From Bacteriovoracaceae bacterium (lineage in GTDB: Bacteria > Bdellovibrionota > Bacteriovoracia > Bacteriovoracales > Bacteriovoracaceae), in assembly GCA_017858255.1 (NCBI GenBank), contig JAFMBV010000005.1, positions 1 through 64,000 on the forward strand: 64,000 nucleotides of DNA, written 5' to 3'. Both the position numbers and the translations under genes were made by a program. The notes under the pieces are model-generated. The model searched no databases. It worked only from the letters and a program-made list of their open reading frames with translations, and had not been told where the DNA came from. This document shows positions 1 to 8,877 of the stretch, in pieces; the stretch's first letter is position 1, and every line of letters begins with the position of its first letter.

Positions 1-2
1 TT

Positions 3-413
3 TTTGACACGACGACAGCGCTGCGTTTTCACCCCGGCGAGATTGTTATCAGTTTCTTATTTAAAGGATCTCTTATCCTTCTCTTCTCCCTTGATAAAAA
101 CGCTGTGCTCATCTTTGAAATCATCCTAAATTTTTCGGCGATGTTTAATCACTCTAATTTTTCTTTACCAAAACATATTGAAAAGATTGTTAGAAAGGTT
201 ATTGTCACCCCAGACTTTCATCGCATTCATCACTCTCCAGAGAAGTCTTTTACGAACTCAAACTATGGTTTCTTTTTTAGTTTTTGGGATCGTGTCTTTG
301 GAACGTCAAATAAGAGCGCCGATAATAATAATGACTTTGGCCTCTTTAATGAGCCTTATAGTAGTTCGTCTAACTTGTTAAAGATTATGGCCGCTCCTTT
401 TAAGCGCCATTAG
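3..413 (+). CDS. Sterol desaturase / fatty acid hydroxylase family, C-terminal part (partial)
   Basis: The reading frame is open to the left edge of the window, so this is the last ~136 residues of a longer membrane di-iron oxygenase. Visible family features are TALRFHP near the edge, a hydrophobic stretch (ISFLFKGSLILLFSL), the histidine cluster FHRIHHS, and the closing signature NYGFFFSFWDRVFGT. In this family the clustered histidines bind the di-iron site at the cytoplasmic face of the membrane, and members hydroxylate or desaturate lipids. The substrate cannot be told from this fragment. A GTG at 105 is only an internal codon, because homology continues upstream of it. Confidence 0.85.
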   Translation, partial: FDTTTALRFHPGEIVISFLFKGSLILLFSLDKNAVLIFEIILNFSAMFNHSNFSLPKHIEKIVRKVIVTPDFHRIHHSPEKSFTNSNYGFFFSFWDRVFGTSNKSADNNNDFGLFNEPYSSSSNLLKIMAAPFKRH

Positions 414-483
414 GTCCTAGAAACTTGCACTTATAATTTGCGTCCTTCATAGTATAGTGAGTTACTTTTAAAAGAGAGGGATT

Positions 484-867
484 ATGCTACACGATACTGC
501 GTTACTGTTATCAAGATTACTATTTGGTGGAACAATGCTTTTGGCCCACGGTCTTCCTAAATTAATAGGCTTCTCTCAGAGAATGGGCTCTTTTCCTGAT
601 CCATTGGGTGTTGGTAACTCACTCTCTCTTGGTCTTACTATATTTGCTGAAGTTCTTTGTGCGGGACTATTGGCCCTGGGTCTTTTTAGCCGCTGGGTTT
701 CCGCTCCCCTTGCCATTACTATGGCGGTCGCGGCATTTATTGTTCATGCAGGCGATCCTTGGCAAAAGAAAGAAATGGCCGTTATTTACATGGTTGGTTA
801 CATCATTTGCGGGCTTCTCGGAAGTGGACGCTTTAGCCTCGACTATCTTATTAGAAAGAAAATCTAA
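484..867 (+). CDS. DoxX family membrane protein
   Basis: 127 residues, the usual DoxX length, with four hydrophobic segments. The N-terminal LLLSRLLFGGTMLLAHGLPKL matches the DoxX opening (R-x2-G-x2-hydrophobic-x-HG-x-K), and GLTIFAEVLCAGLLALGLFSRW is the typical second helix. DoxX proteins are small inner-membrane proteins linked to quinone, thiosulfate or redox-stress chemistry; the exact role here is unknown. The start follows an AGAGAGGG ribosome site. A rho-independent terminator lies just downstream, so this is probably a single-gene transcript. Confidence 0.85.
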   Translation: MLHDTALLLSRLLFGGTMLLAHGLPKLIGFSQRMGSFPDPLGVGNSLSLGLTIFAEVLCAGLLALGLFSRWVSAPLAITMAVAAFIVHAGDPWQKKEMAVIYMVGYIICGLLGSGRFSLDYLIRKKI

Positions 868-887
868 CATTTCCTTAAATATTACTT

Positions 888-916
888 TAAAGGCCTCCTA
901 AATGGGGGCTTTTTTA
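888..916 (+). terminator. Rho-independent terminator after the DoxX gene
   Basis: GCCTCC pairs with GGGGGC (one G-T wobble) across the loop TAAAT, followed by six T residues. It lies 25 bases after the DoxX stop and reads on the plus strand. Confidence 0.75.
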
Positions 917-981
917 CAGACTTAGCATCCCGCATGGCCTCAATATGGTAATTAGGTACCTAGAATAAAACAGAGGTACTT

Positions 982-1518
982 ATGAAATTCAAAACAATTC
1001 TTTTGGCCGTAGCAATATCCCTTTCTCTCTACGCTGAAATCGATATAACTCCATACAATCTTTCATCTGCCCAGGTTGAGATCCTTAGAAATATGGAGGC
1101 CAAAAAGAAGTTCAGTGATGAATGGCTCCAAAATTTCGCTATGGCGATGCATAATTCAAACCTTCAAAGAGAGCGTCAGGCCAATACATATATACCGCCT
1201 TATACTCAGCAAGAACTTGAAGATACTATTGTGTGGGCGCGCGGTGGTGCCTTCTCGGCCTTTGCTCAATACGCAGATATGACCTTTGATGGTGAATCCT
1301 ATAGAGAAGACTGTCCAAATGTTGGGCTCTTTCGGTTTGCTCGTGCATCTGGAACTGAATATATACCTGTAGATATTATGAGAGAGGCAATAAACCAGTC
1401 TTTCTACCTTCAGCATATCTTTTCTAGCGATAAGGAAAACTTCAAGAAGAAATTTCTTGAGGAGGCTCAAAAATACGACATGCTTAAATACTTAATTCCA
1501 ATTGCTACTGAAGAATAA
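982..1518 (+). CDS. Secreted protein of unknown function
   Basis: 178 residues starting with a short signal peptide (MKFKTILLAVAISLSLYA) and an AGAGGTACTT ribosome site. The mature part is mixed and mostly helical, with a central WARGGAFSAFAQYADMTFDG segment and one internal cysteine (DCPNVGLF). I do not recognise a family. It is probably periplasmic. Its last 14 bases overlap the end of the convergent small gene on the minus strand. Confidence 0.6.
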   Translation: MKFKTILLAVAISLSLYAEIDITPYNLSSAQVEILRNMEAKKKFSDEWLQNFAMAMHNSNLQRERQANTYIPPYTQQELEDTIVWARGGAFSAFAQYADMTFDGESYREDCPNVGLFRFARASGTEYIPVDIMREAINQSFYLQHIFSSDKENFKKKFLEEAQKYDMLKYLIPIATEE

Positions 1519-1717
1519 TACCTTCTCCATTAAGAAGATCTTTTGCAGCGACTTGTCTGCGATAATCGTTTGACCAATAATCCCCTGCAAAAAGACCTAG
1601 TGGATCTTCTGTAGAAGAGATCGAAAGATTAATTTCTTCTGTCACTTTTTGGTCCATACAGATTTTTTCACTCTGCATTAGATTGTCTAAATTAGATAAT
1701 ATTTCTTTATTTTCCAT
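1505..1717 (-). CDS. Small protein of unknown function (70 aa)
   Basis: A 70-residue soluble, acidic protein starting MENKEILSNLDNL. I chose the ATG at 1717 because GGGGAAGGG lies about 12 bases upstream; an in-frame TTG at 1753 would add 12 residues but has no obvious ribosome site. No motif, signal peptide or membrane segment is visible. It converges on and overlaps the secreted-protein gene by 14 bases. It could be non-coding, but the frame is clean and the composition protein-like. Confidence 0.4.
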   Translation of the reverse strand: MENKEILSNLDNLMQSEKICMDQKVTEEINLSISSTEDPLGLFAGDYWSNDYRRQVAAKDLLNGEGIILQ

Positions 1718-1814
1718 GACAAAACCATACCCTTCCCCATTTGTTCTTTGCAAGCCCCTAGCGCCATAGTTACAAGGAGGCTAATATAATGAAATTATTG
1801 ATTTAGGAGGCTTA

Positions 1815-3578
1815 ATGAACTTTTTTACTGATTCGAGTGAATGGCAGTGGATGTTTGAACATGGAATTGATTGGGACAAGATCCTTCCGCTTTACTACCC
1901 AAGCTATCCCACAGATGACGGTCTTGAATCACCAGAAGAGTTAAAAGGTTATCTAAAAGATATTTTAGGTGGAGTCGGAGACTGGGCCTCAGGTAGCGTT
2001 AAAGAAATTGGCACTCAACTCGATATTGAAGGCGCAGGTATTGTTAAAGATGGTGTCACTCATCGTGGTCCCGCCCTTTCTCGCATGGTTAAAGAAGCAA
2101 AAGACTTACAAATTTTTGGGATCACTCTTCCTCAAGAATATGGTGGAATGGGTCTTCCGAATTCTGTTTACTTGATGTCTCAAAATTTACTGGCTCGTTC
2201 ATGCATGTGTACACCAACTCTTCTTGGCTTTTATACTTCCTTGGGTGAAATGCTTCTTCGCTACTGTCCCTCTGAAGTTTCTGAAGAATATATTCCTCAA
2301 ATTATTAATGGCGAGATTAGTGGTTCTATGAACTTAACTGAGCCGGAGTGCGGCAGTGATCTTTCAGCTATGAAAACGTCTGCGCTTTTACAAGATGATG
2401 GTACTTACCTTCTTAATGGCCAAAAAATCTTTATCACTAATGGTGGTGGTGGCCTGGCCTTTGTTTTAGCAAAAGTAAAAGGCGATCCAGATTCTCTTAA
2501 TGGAATCTCCATGTTCTTCGTTAAACAGAATCATCCAGGAAAAGAGGGCTTAAATTTTACCGTTGAAAAGACGGAAGAAAAAATGGGCATGCACGGCTCT
2601 TTTACTACAGTTATTAATTACGACAACACTATCGGTACTCTTGTTGGAAAACAGGGCGAAGGTTTTAAATATATGCTTCACCTCATGAATGAAGCACGTA
2701 TTCTTGTTGGTATACAGGCCCTAGGTGGAATTGAAGAGTGCCTTGATTACGCAGAAAAATATGCAAAAGAACGTGTGGCATTTGGAAAACCTATTTCTGA
2801 ACTTCCTCTAATGAAGCGAAACCTTGAAGACTTTGGAACAGAGAGAGATGCTATTCGAGCTCTGATAGCCGACACTATGAGTTGGTTTGATATCTATCTT
2901 AAACTAGATAATAAGAAGGTTCATACATTGGATCTAAACCAAGAAGAGGAAAAGCTTTATAAAGAAGCATCCAAATGGACACGTAAGAGAACTCCACTTG
3001 TTAAGTTCTATGGCACCGAGGCCTTTACGGACCTCTCAAAAAAGGCGATCCAGGTGCTTGGTGGCTATGGATTTATTAAGGAATATCCAATAGAGCGCTA
3101 TCACCGCGACAGCTTCGGTCCACTTCTTTATGAAGGCACCAGTCAAATACAAGCATTGATGGCCTTAAAAGATACAATGAAAGAAATGATGGGTGACCCT
3201 AAGAAGTATTTCACGGGTATGTTTTTGAATCATCCCTCTACTGCATTTTTAAATGCTAAGAATGAATGGTCATCTCAATATAAATCGGTTCATTACCGCT
3301 ACAAAAAGAATCTTGTCTCATTAATTATAAGTTGTTTAAAACCTGATGCCTGGAAAGATGTCTTCGATCCTAAAAAATGGCAACAAGAAGAGCGATTTGA
3401 AGAACTAATGATTCACGCTGAAACTATCTGCTGGGCGCTTTGCTACACTGAAACTCTTCGTGTTCTTTGTGACCATGCTAATAAAGACGAATCGAGGGTG
3501 GATCTTTTCAAACGCTATCATCGTTTGGTTGAGCCGAGGCTTGAGGCAATCTACAAAGATTGGGAAATCAGAACTTAA
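1815..3578 (+). CDS. Acyl-CoA dehydrogenase with C-terminal extension
   Basis: 587 residues with a strong AGGAGG site. This FAD enzyme oxidises acyl-CoA at the alpha-beta bond and passes electrons to ETF. Visible in order: an ~80-residue N-terminal extension, the N-terminal domain (PQEYGGMGLP), the family signature LTEPECGSDLSA near residue 173, GQKIFITNGG, the helical domain (QALGGIEECLDYAEKYAKER), and VLGGYGFIKEYPIERYHRD followed by YEGTSQIQ, whose glutamate (~E440) is at the usual catalytic-base position. About 140 residues follow the catalytic domain, more than the ~380-residue family core, as in the long DmdC-like class. The acyl substrate cannot be assigned. It stands alone, not beside ETF or thiolase genes. 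Confidence 0.92.
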   Translation: MNFFTDSSEWQWMFEHGIDWDKILPLYYPSYPTDDGLESPEELKGYLKDILGGVGDWASGSVKEIGTQLDIEGAGIVKDGVTHRGPALSRMVKEAKDLQIFGITLPQEYGGMGLPNSVYLMSQNLLARSCMCTPTLLGFYTSLGEMLLRYCPSEVSEEYIPQIINGEISGSMNLTEPECGSDLSAMKTSALLQDDGTYLLNGQKIFITNGGGGLAFVLAKVKGDPDSLNGISMFFVKQNHPGKEGLNFTVEKTEEKMGMHGSFTTVINYDNTIGTLVGKQGEGFKYMLHLMNEARILVGIQALGGIEECLDYAEKYAKERVAFGKPISELPLMKRNLEDFGTERDAIRALIADTMSWFDIYLKLDNKKVHTLDLNQEEEKLYKEASKWTRKRTPLVKFYGTEAFTDLSKKAIQVLGGYGFIKEYPIERYHRDSFGPLLYEGTSQIQALMALKDTMKEMMGDPKKYFTGMFLNHPSTAFLNAKNEWSSQYKSVHYRYKKNLVSLIISCLKPDAWKDVFDPKKWQQEERFEELMIHAETICWALCYTETLRVLCDHANKDESRVDLFKRYHRLVEPRLEAIYKDWEIRT

Positions 3579-4273
3579 GGGGCCATGAAAATTTGTTCTT
3601 GAGAGCGAACTCGACTAGTTCCTTCACAGGGAAAGAAACGAGAGTTCTTAACAACGAGCCCGAGATAATCACCGGATGACTGCTGATTGGTTAATACTTC
3701 TAAACGCAACATCCGGTTCACCTGAAGAAATTCAGATGAAGGTGTAGGCTTTGCGCCAATATTAATCTCTACTGTGTCATATATGCTACTTGTGAATATA
3801 TACTCATAGTACTCGTTATTAATTTCTTTAAAGTTTAGAGGAGTCTCGCCTTTAAATATTTGAGAACATAACTGGCTCAACTCTCCATTTATATCCGTTT
3901 GCACTTCTCTCATATAAGTAAAATTAACACCTAGTGCTTCATAGCTCATAGGACCATCGATGATTAACTGCCTAAGTGTTGTATTAAGATTTACAGGAGT
4001 CGAGGTTTGATCCTCACAATTTTTAGTTTGATAAGTGAAGTTAAAAGAACTCTCTAACATCTCCGCTAAAAACTTCGTCCTTTTAGATCGAAGGGCATAA
4101 CAAATCCTTAATGCCACTGCCATTTCACTATCATCAAGCGGCGTACCACCCTCTAATAGGTTCTCACTAAAGCCGAGAGACGCCGTCTTTCGGTAAGTTT
4201 TATCAATGCCACACCCACTAAGGAGTGAAATCGTAATAGCGAAAATAGAAATTATAGGTCTTAATATCATCAT
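3575..4273 (-). CDS. Lipoprotein of unknown function
   Basis: 232 residues with a lipoprotein signal: a hydrophobic N-terminus ending LLSGC, so the cysteine near residue 21 would be lipidated. The ribosome site GAGAAG lies just before ATGATG; either Met may start. The mature part contains several further cysteines (ICYAL, KNCEDQ, QLCSQI, FFPCEG) that could form disulfides in the periplasm. No family recognised. Its stop overlaps the acyl-CoA dehydrogenase stop by four bases (convergent), leaving no room for a terminator. Confidence 0.65.
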   Translation of the reverse strand: MMILRPIISIFAITISLLSGCGIDKTYRKTASLGFSENLLEGGTPLDDSEMAVALRICYALRSKRTKFLAEMLESSFNFTYQTKNCEDQTSTPVNLNTTLRQLIIDGPMSYEALGVNFTYMREVQTDINGELSQLCSQIFKGETPLNFKEINNEYYEYIFTSSIYDTVEINIGAKPTPSSEFLQVNRMLRLEVLTNQQSSGDYLGLVVKNSRFFPCEGTSRVRSQEQIFMAP

Positions 4274-4321
4274 ATCTTCTCACTTTATCGACAGATTACG
4301 TCTCTGCCTTTAGGGTAAAGA

Positions 4322-5140
4322 ATGGCAATTTCATCTAATATGAAGACTATTTTGGGTTCTTTAGGCCCTTATACTTTCGTTAAAACCGACGACGGGACTC
4401 AGACTATTTTTAGTCATTATTTCGACGAAACTTGTCACTCTTCCTCTGGAGCAGTTGAAGAGACTCTTCAAAACTATGTTTTTGGCACTGAAGTCCCCTC
4501 ACGCCTTCAGGCCTCTCAAATGGCCCAGCATATCTTTACAATACTAGAGGTAGGTTTTGGAGCGGGGATTGGTTATTCAGCTACTATAGATGCTCTAAAG
4601 AGCAGAAGTATTTCGCCTAAAGGTCTTTCTTTTATTTCTACTGAACTTGATGAAAAACTCGCCTCATTTGCGCTCGAAAACCTTATCAAAGGTCAATATC
4701 TTCAAAGTTTTGAAAAGGTCATTGAAAGCGGTCTGACTTATTTTAAAGGCCTTACTCAAGAAGACCAAATCATGAAAGTTCTCATTGGGGATGCGAGAGT
4801 AACAATTCCCCTATGGAGCACCCCAGGAGAAAAGGTAAATGCCATTTATCAGGATCCTTTTTCACCTAATAAAAACCCTACACTTTGGACAGTCGAATGG
4901 TTTGAAGAACTCAAGTCTGTCAGTGATCTTGATTGTATATTGAGTACCTATTCTTCCACTAAAGGCATTTGGAAGTCTATGTTAGAAGCAGGTTGGAGAG
5001 TTTCAGAGACCAAAGGTTTTGGAAATAAGAAGCTCTCAACGAGGGCATATCTTAATCCATTGAAAGACTCAAGCGCTCAAATTATTAAGTGGTGCCAGGA
5101 TAGCCCTCTTCGGGCCTCAAGGGACCCGGGCCGTACGTAA
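4322..5140 (+). CDS. mnmD: tRNA (5-methylaminomethyl-2-thiouridine)-methyltransferase MnmD-type
   Basis: 272 residues resembling the stand-alone methyltransferase half of MnmC (DUF752/MnmD). It would methylate nm5s2U34 to mnm5s2U34 in the wobble position of certain tRNAs using SAM. Seen: ILEVGFGAGIGYSATIDAL (SAM-binding glycine motif near residue 75), FISTELDEK (acidic end of strand 2), and IYQDPFSPNKNPTLWTVEWF, the diagnostic D-P-F-S-P/W block of this family. No FAD oxidase domain is fused, so nm5U must come from another route. The gene converges with htpX and overlaps its end by 24 bases. Confidence 0.85.
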   Translation: MAISSNMKTILGSLGPYTFVKTDDGTQTIFSHYFDETCHSSSGAVEETLQNYVFGTEVPSRLQASQMAQHIFTILEVGFGAGIGYSATIDALKSRSISPKGLSFISTELDEKLASFALENLIKGQYLQSFEKVIESGLTYFKGLTQEDQIMKVLIGDARVTIPLWSTPGEKVNAIYQDPFSPNKNPTLWTVEWFEELKSVSDLDCILSTYSSTKGIWKSMLEAGWRVSETKGFGNKKLSTRAYLNPLKDSSAQIIKWCQDSPLRASRDPGRT

Positions 5141-6001
5141 AGCGGATATTCTCTTTTCAAGCGGGGGATGGGAGCTAAACAATTCAGTAAATGACCCACG
5201 TGAGCTAATGGACATAACTTCAATGGATTTTTCGTGTCTCTCTGTCTGACCATAGTTTTGTTGAAGTTTCTCTAAGGCCGCAACCATTTTTGCTTTTCCA
5301 ACTAACTGGGCAGAGCCAATATCGGCGCGATATTCTCGCCAACGGCTTACATACATAACAAGGGGCAAGCTTAAAAAACTTAAGGCCATATAAACTACGT
5401 TGTGAATAATGTGATAGAGAAAAAAGTTACCAAAACCCCCTCCTCTTCTGTCATCATCATCCCCTCTCATGGCATTCATAACGATCTGAGTGACTATATA
5501 GGAGAAGAACATTACAAAAGTATTCACAATGCCCTGGACTAGAGTCATAGTGACCATATCCCCATTGGCGATATGGCTGACCTCGTGGGCCAAAACACCA
5601 TCTACCTCATCCTCGTTCATGCTATCAAGAAGACCAGTTGAAACTGCTACTAATGATTTATTACGGCTAGGACCAGTAGCAAAAGCATTGATCTCCGGAG
5701 ACTGATATAAATAGACCTCTGGTGGTTGAGTGAGCCCAGACTTTCTCGCCATGCTATGAACTTTTTGAACAATCGCCGAGCCATTGGCCGCTGGCTGAAG
5801 GCCCATGGTCCGAATCGCCATCCAACGTGACAGCATAAGGGAAACAAAAGCACCGCCCATACCAAGGGCAAAGCACATAATAAAAAGGCCTGTATTTGAG
5901 CCATAACTTACGCCCATATAAGACATGACGACATTAGCGATGATCAATAGAGTCATCGTTACAAGTAAATTAGTCAGGAAGAAGAGAATCCAACGTTTCA
6001 T
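5117..6001 (-). CDS. htpX: Zinc metalloprotease HtpX
   Basis: 294 residues from the ATG at 6001, which has TGGAGG eight bases upstream and gives the classic HtpX N-terminus MKRWILFFLTNLLV; a start 21 bases upstream is unlikely. HtpX is an inner-membrane M48 protease that removes damaged membrane proteins alongside FtsH. Seen: two N-terminal membrane helices, LAHEVSHIANGD with the HExxH zinc ligands H139 and H143 and catalytic E140, two further central helices, and the third-ligand region SRWREYRADIGSAQLVGK. Length and domain order are standard. It is separated by ~200 bases from the divergent channel gene. Confidence 0.95.
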   Translation of the reverse strand: MKRWILFFLTNLLVTMTLLIIANVVMSYMGVSYGSNTGLFIMCFALGMGGAFVSLMLSRWMAIRTMGLQPAANGSAIVQKVHSMARKSGLTQPPEVYLYQSPEINAFATGPSRNKSLVAVSTGLLDSMNEDEVDGVLAHEVSHIANGDMVTMTLVQGIVNTFVMFFSYIVTQIVMNAMRGDDDDRRGGGFGNFFLYHIIHNVVYMALSFLSLPLVMYVSRWREYRADIGSAQLVGKAKMVAALEKLQQNYGQTERHEKSIEVMSISSRGSFTELFSSHPPLEKRISALRTARVP

Positions 6002-6202
6002 ATTTAAGGCCTCCAAAGCCAATCAACTATTTCAATTGTCCATTGTGATCTCTAACCCTAAACAGTCAAGCACCTCTCATCACTTTTGACATTCCCTTGA
6101 CCTTAAAATTAAGAAAAATTATCAATTCCGAGTTTAAAGGAAATTGTTCTAAGAAAACTAGCGAAGATTCCGATACTTAGGCACGATATAAAAGGTAAAA
6201 AA

Positions 6203-7507
6203 ATGCAAAAAGGCCAACTTACAAAAGGTGAAGCGATCTGGCACGGAGTGATATTCTGTGCCATTGTCTTTTCTGGTGCAGAGGGGCCCTGGACTTTTAC
6301 CTTCAATACCCGCATCCAAACATGGCAGGTTGTTGCCGATATTATTATTGCCTGTCTTTTTATAGGAGATTTAGTTTATTCAATTAAATCCTACAAGGCA
6401 CAAAATAAACTTCCGATTTCCCAACAAATCGGAAAAGAGAAATTTATTGTCACAACTATTATTGATGTTTTGGCCTGTATCCCCTTTGATTTCATTTTCT
6501 TTGTTTTTGGTTTTAGTGGTGCCTCTCGAGGCATGAAGCTATTGAGAATGGTTAGGCTTATTCGTGTTGTAAAACTCTTAAATATTATCAACTCACTACC
6601 TTTAATTCCTCGCTGGTTAAAAATCACATTAGTGAGTGTTGGTTCCCTAATCCTGATTCATTGGTTTTCATGCATATGGATTATTATTCATCCTCTTGAG
6701 GCCGGTGCAGATCGCATTACTTATTATATTGAGTGCTTCTATTGGACTGTGACTACCCTAACAACAGTGGGATATGGGGACATTACTCCTAAGACAAATA
6801 TCGGCCGTATTTACACTATGTTTGTGATGTTTTTAGGAGTTGGTGTTTACGGTTTTGTTATCGGTAATATTTCTAGAATATTTGCAGAGTCTGCCCGCTA
6901 CAAGGAACAGACCAGAGAAAAGTTTGCTGAACTCAATACCTTCATGAAGTATTATCATATACCTAATCGCCTACAGTCAGCAGTATTCACTTACTACAAT
7001 CATCTCTATACAAAAAGGCTAAGTGATAACGATACTCAGATTATTTCTGAACTTCCCCAAGCTTTAAAATTCGAATTACAAGTTTATATGAATATGAAAC
7101 TCATCCGTAACCTACCTGTTTTTAAATTTTGTTCTCAAGCGTGTCTAAAAGAAGTCGCTAGTGCTCTAGAGCAAAAATATTATTCACCTGGAGATACTAT
7201 TGTAAGAATTGGTGAACTTGGTGATGAAATGTTTGTTATCGGCCATGGTGTTGTGGAAGTAATTCTAGAAGACGGTTCCGTAGTGGCCCAGCTTCACGAA
7301 GGTCAATTCTTTGGTGAAGCGGCGCTTTTGAAGGAGACCACGAGAAACGCAAACGTAAGGGCACACACCTATACTGACCTCTACCGTCTCTCAAAGGATG
7401 ACTTTATTCAAATAATCGAAAATCATCCCGAGCTGCTAGATAACCTTCAAAATGTTACCGCAAAACGCGCCAGTGACAAGAAGAAGGCCACGAATGTTAA
7501 TGCTTAA
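6203..7507 (+). CDS. Voltage-sensor cation channel with cyclic-nucleotide-binding domain
   Basis: 434 residues. Helices S1-S6 occupy roughly residues 15-230. S4 is basic (RGMKLLRMVRLIRVVKLL), as in voltage sensors. The pore holds TTVGYGD (residues 187-193), the potassium selectivity filter. A C-linker leads to a cNMP-binding domain (residues ~305-425), with GELGDEMFVIGHG and the phosphate-binding cassette FFGEAALLKETTRNANVRA that includes the ligand arginine. This is the HCN/CNG-like architecture seen in some bacteria, and suggests potassium flux gated by voltage and cAMP or cGMP. The next gene starts nine bases after the stop, so the two are likely co-transcribed. Confidence 0.9.
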   Translation: MQKGQLTKGEAIWHGVIFCAIVFSGAEGPWTFTFNTRIQTWQVVADIIIACLFIGDLVYSIKSYKAQNKLPISQQIGKEKFIVTTIIDVLACIPFDFIFFVFGFSGASRGMKLLRMVRLIRVVKLLNIINSLPLIPRWLKITLVSVGSLILIHWFSCIWIIIHPLEAGADRITYYIECFYWTVTTLTTVGYGDITPKTNIGRIYTMFVMFLGVGVYGFVIGNISRIFAESARYKEQTREKFAELNTFMKYYHIPNRLQSAVFTYYNHLYTKRLSDNDTQIISELPQALKFELQVYMNMKLIRNLPVFKFCSQACLKEVASALEQKYYSPGDTIVRIGELGDEMFVIGHGVVEVILEDGSVVAQLHEGQFFGEAALLKETTRNANVRAHTYTDLYRLSKDDFIQIIENHPELLDNLQNVTAKRASDKKKATNVNA

Positions 7508-7515
7508 GGATAATC

Positions 7516-8406
7516 ATGGGAATTCTATACAGGCTAAATAAAGCAGAATATTTCTTCAACCCCCTTCAACTATTAAAAAGAATCTCAGGAAATAATTTAG
7601 GATCTGATTCTTTGAGAATGCCATGGGGAAGAGAGCTTTACTTTCAACCACACGAAGCTATAGGTAATGCCCTAAACACCCTTGGCTATGATGAATTACC
7701 CCTTTGTGAAATTATTTATCGTTGCCAAAAAGAAGCGACAACTTTTCTCGATATTGGCGCCAATGTAGGTTATTTCTCTTCTCTTGCCCTTGCTAGTAAG
7801 AACATCAAAAATATCCACTCTTTTGAACCACATCCAAAGATTTATGAATACTTAGAGAAAAATACCAGTGATGACTCCAGATGCCGTCAATTCTCCTATG
7901 CACTGTCAGAAAAAGAAGGAGAGGCCGAGCTTTTCCTACCAAAAGATTTCGACACCAATGCGGGACTGGCCACTCTAGAGAAAGATGAAAGCTCTAAAGA
8001 CCTAGTTAGCATAAAAGTGAGAACACTCTCCTTACTTGATCACATGAAAGAACAAAATATAAATGTCGGAACCGGTGAAGTCATTGTCGCCAAAATCGAT
8101 ACGGAAGGTCACGAGGCCAGTGTACTTAAAGGCGCCTTACCCATCCTTGGACCTGATAAAACTCAGGTAATTATATTTGAAGAATTTGATAAATATCCAC
8201 AGGCAGAAACATTTAAAATATTAGAATCCGTTGGATATAAAATTTTTAGAATTGAGAGAGGTTTCTGGGGGCCACAACTAAAAGACCCTAATGAAAAAAT
8301 GAAAGGTCATCAATGGGAGCCAACTAACTATATTGCTATAGGTAGTGACTCACCAATTTTACCCAAACTAATGAAGTCTGGGTGGTCTATATTTCAAGAC
8401 TTTTAA
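7516..8406 (+). CDS. FkbM family SAM-dependent methyltransferase
   Basis: 296 residues with AAGGA five bases before the ATG. The FkbM domain spans about residues 65-240: FLDIGANVGYFS (SAM motif I), IHSFEPHPKIYEYLEKN (motif II with the acidic ribose ligand), then KIDTEGHEASVLKGA and VIIFEEF, the usual FkbM blocks. Members O-methylate sugars, polyketides or lipids; the acceptor cannot be predicted. Tight spacing to the channel gene implies one transcript, though I see no functional link. The C-terminal ~60 residues are less typical. Confidence 0.85.
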   Translation: MGILYRLNKAEYFFNPLQLLKRISGNNLGSDSLRMPWGRELYFQPHEAIGNALNTLGYDELPLCEIIYRCQKEATTFLDIGANVGYFSSLALASKNIKNIHSFEPHPKIYEYLEKNTSDDSRCRQFSYALSEKEGEAELFLPKDFDTNAGLATLEKDESSKDLVSIKVRTLSLLDHMKEQNINVGTGEVIVAKIDTEGHEASVLKGALPILGPDKTQVIIFEEFDKYPQAETFKILESVGYKIFRIERGFWGPQLKDPNEKMKGHQWEPTNYIAIGSDSPILPKLMKSGWSIFQDF

Positions 8407-8409
8407 TCA

Positions 8410-8769
8410 TTAGAAAGAAGTATTATCGCCTGGGTAAGTAAGGTTGTTAAATTCTTCGTAATTTAGAACACCATCACCATCTGAATCGATTTCCTCAATA
8501 CTCTCAAGTCCTCTTTGAATAAATTCCATACTATAAGTTCTTTGAGTCGGATCTGATTGCTCACCAACATAGTTTTTACGTAACCAATCTTGTAGGTCTT
8601 TTCCAAAATCATTACGTTGCCATTTGTTGATTGTATGACATGTCATACAATCACCCATTTCAGTTCCCGAAATCTGAGGGTACTTCATCATGAGTGTAGG
8701 TAAGAAATTTGTATTCGCTTGAGAAGAAAGGGCCGTTAAACATACGATTGTTAATATTATCTTTTTCAT
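8410..8769 (-). CDS. Secreted cytochrome-c-like protein with CxxCH and EF-hand
   Basis: 119 residues from the ATG at 8769 (AAAGGA upstream), giving the signal peptide MKKIILTIVCLTALSSQA. The mature protein has one CMTCH heme-attachment motif and, near the C-terminus, a calcium-binding EF-hand loop (DSDGDGVLNYEEF). A single c-type heme in the periplasm with calcium binding is the simple reading. There is no clear distal methionine ligand, although several Met are present before the motif (LMMKYPQ, GTEMGD). An in-frame start 30 bases further upstream is less likely because it delays the signal peptide. Its stop lies three bases after the convergent FkbM stop. Confidence 0.75.
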   Translation of the reverse strand: MKKIILTIVCLTALSSQANTNFLPTLMMKYPQISGTEMGDCMTCHTINKWQRNDFGKDLQDWLRKNYVGEQSDPTQRTYSMEFIQRGLESIEEIDSDGDGVLNYEEFNNLTYPGDNTSF

Positions 8770-8877
8770 ACTATCCTTTGCCAGTAATGGCCTAACCACT
8801 AAAGGTCATTTATTAATGTAAGGTTTATATATGACGGTTTTAGTCACTAAAACTATGACCTATATCAGGAAAAGCAA

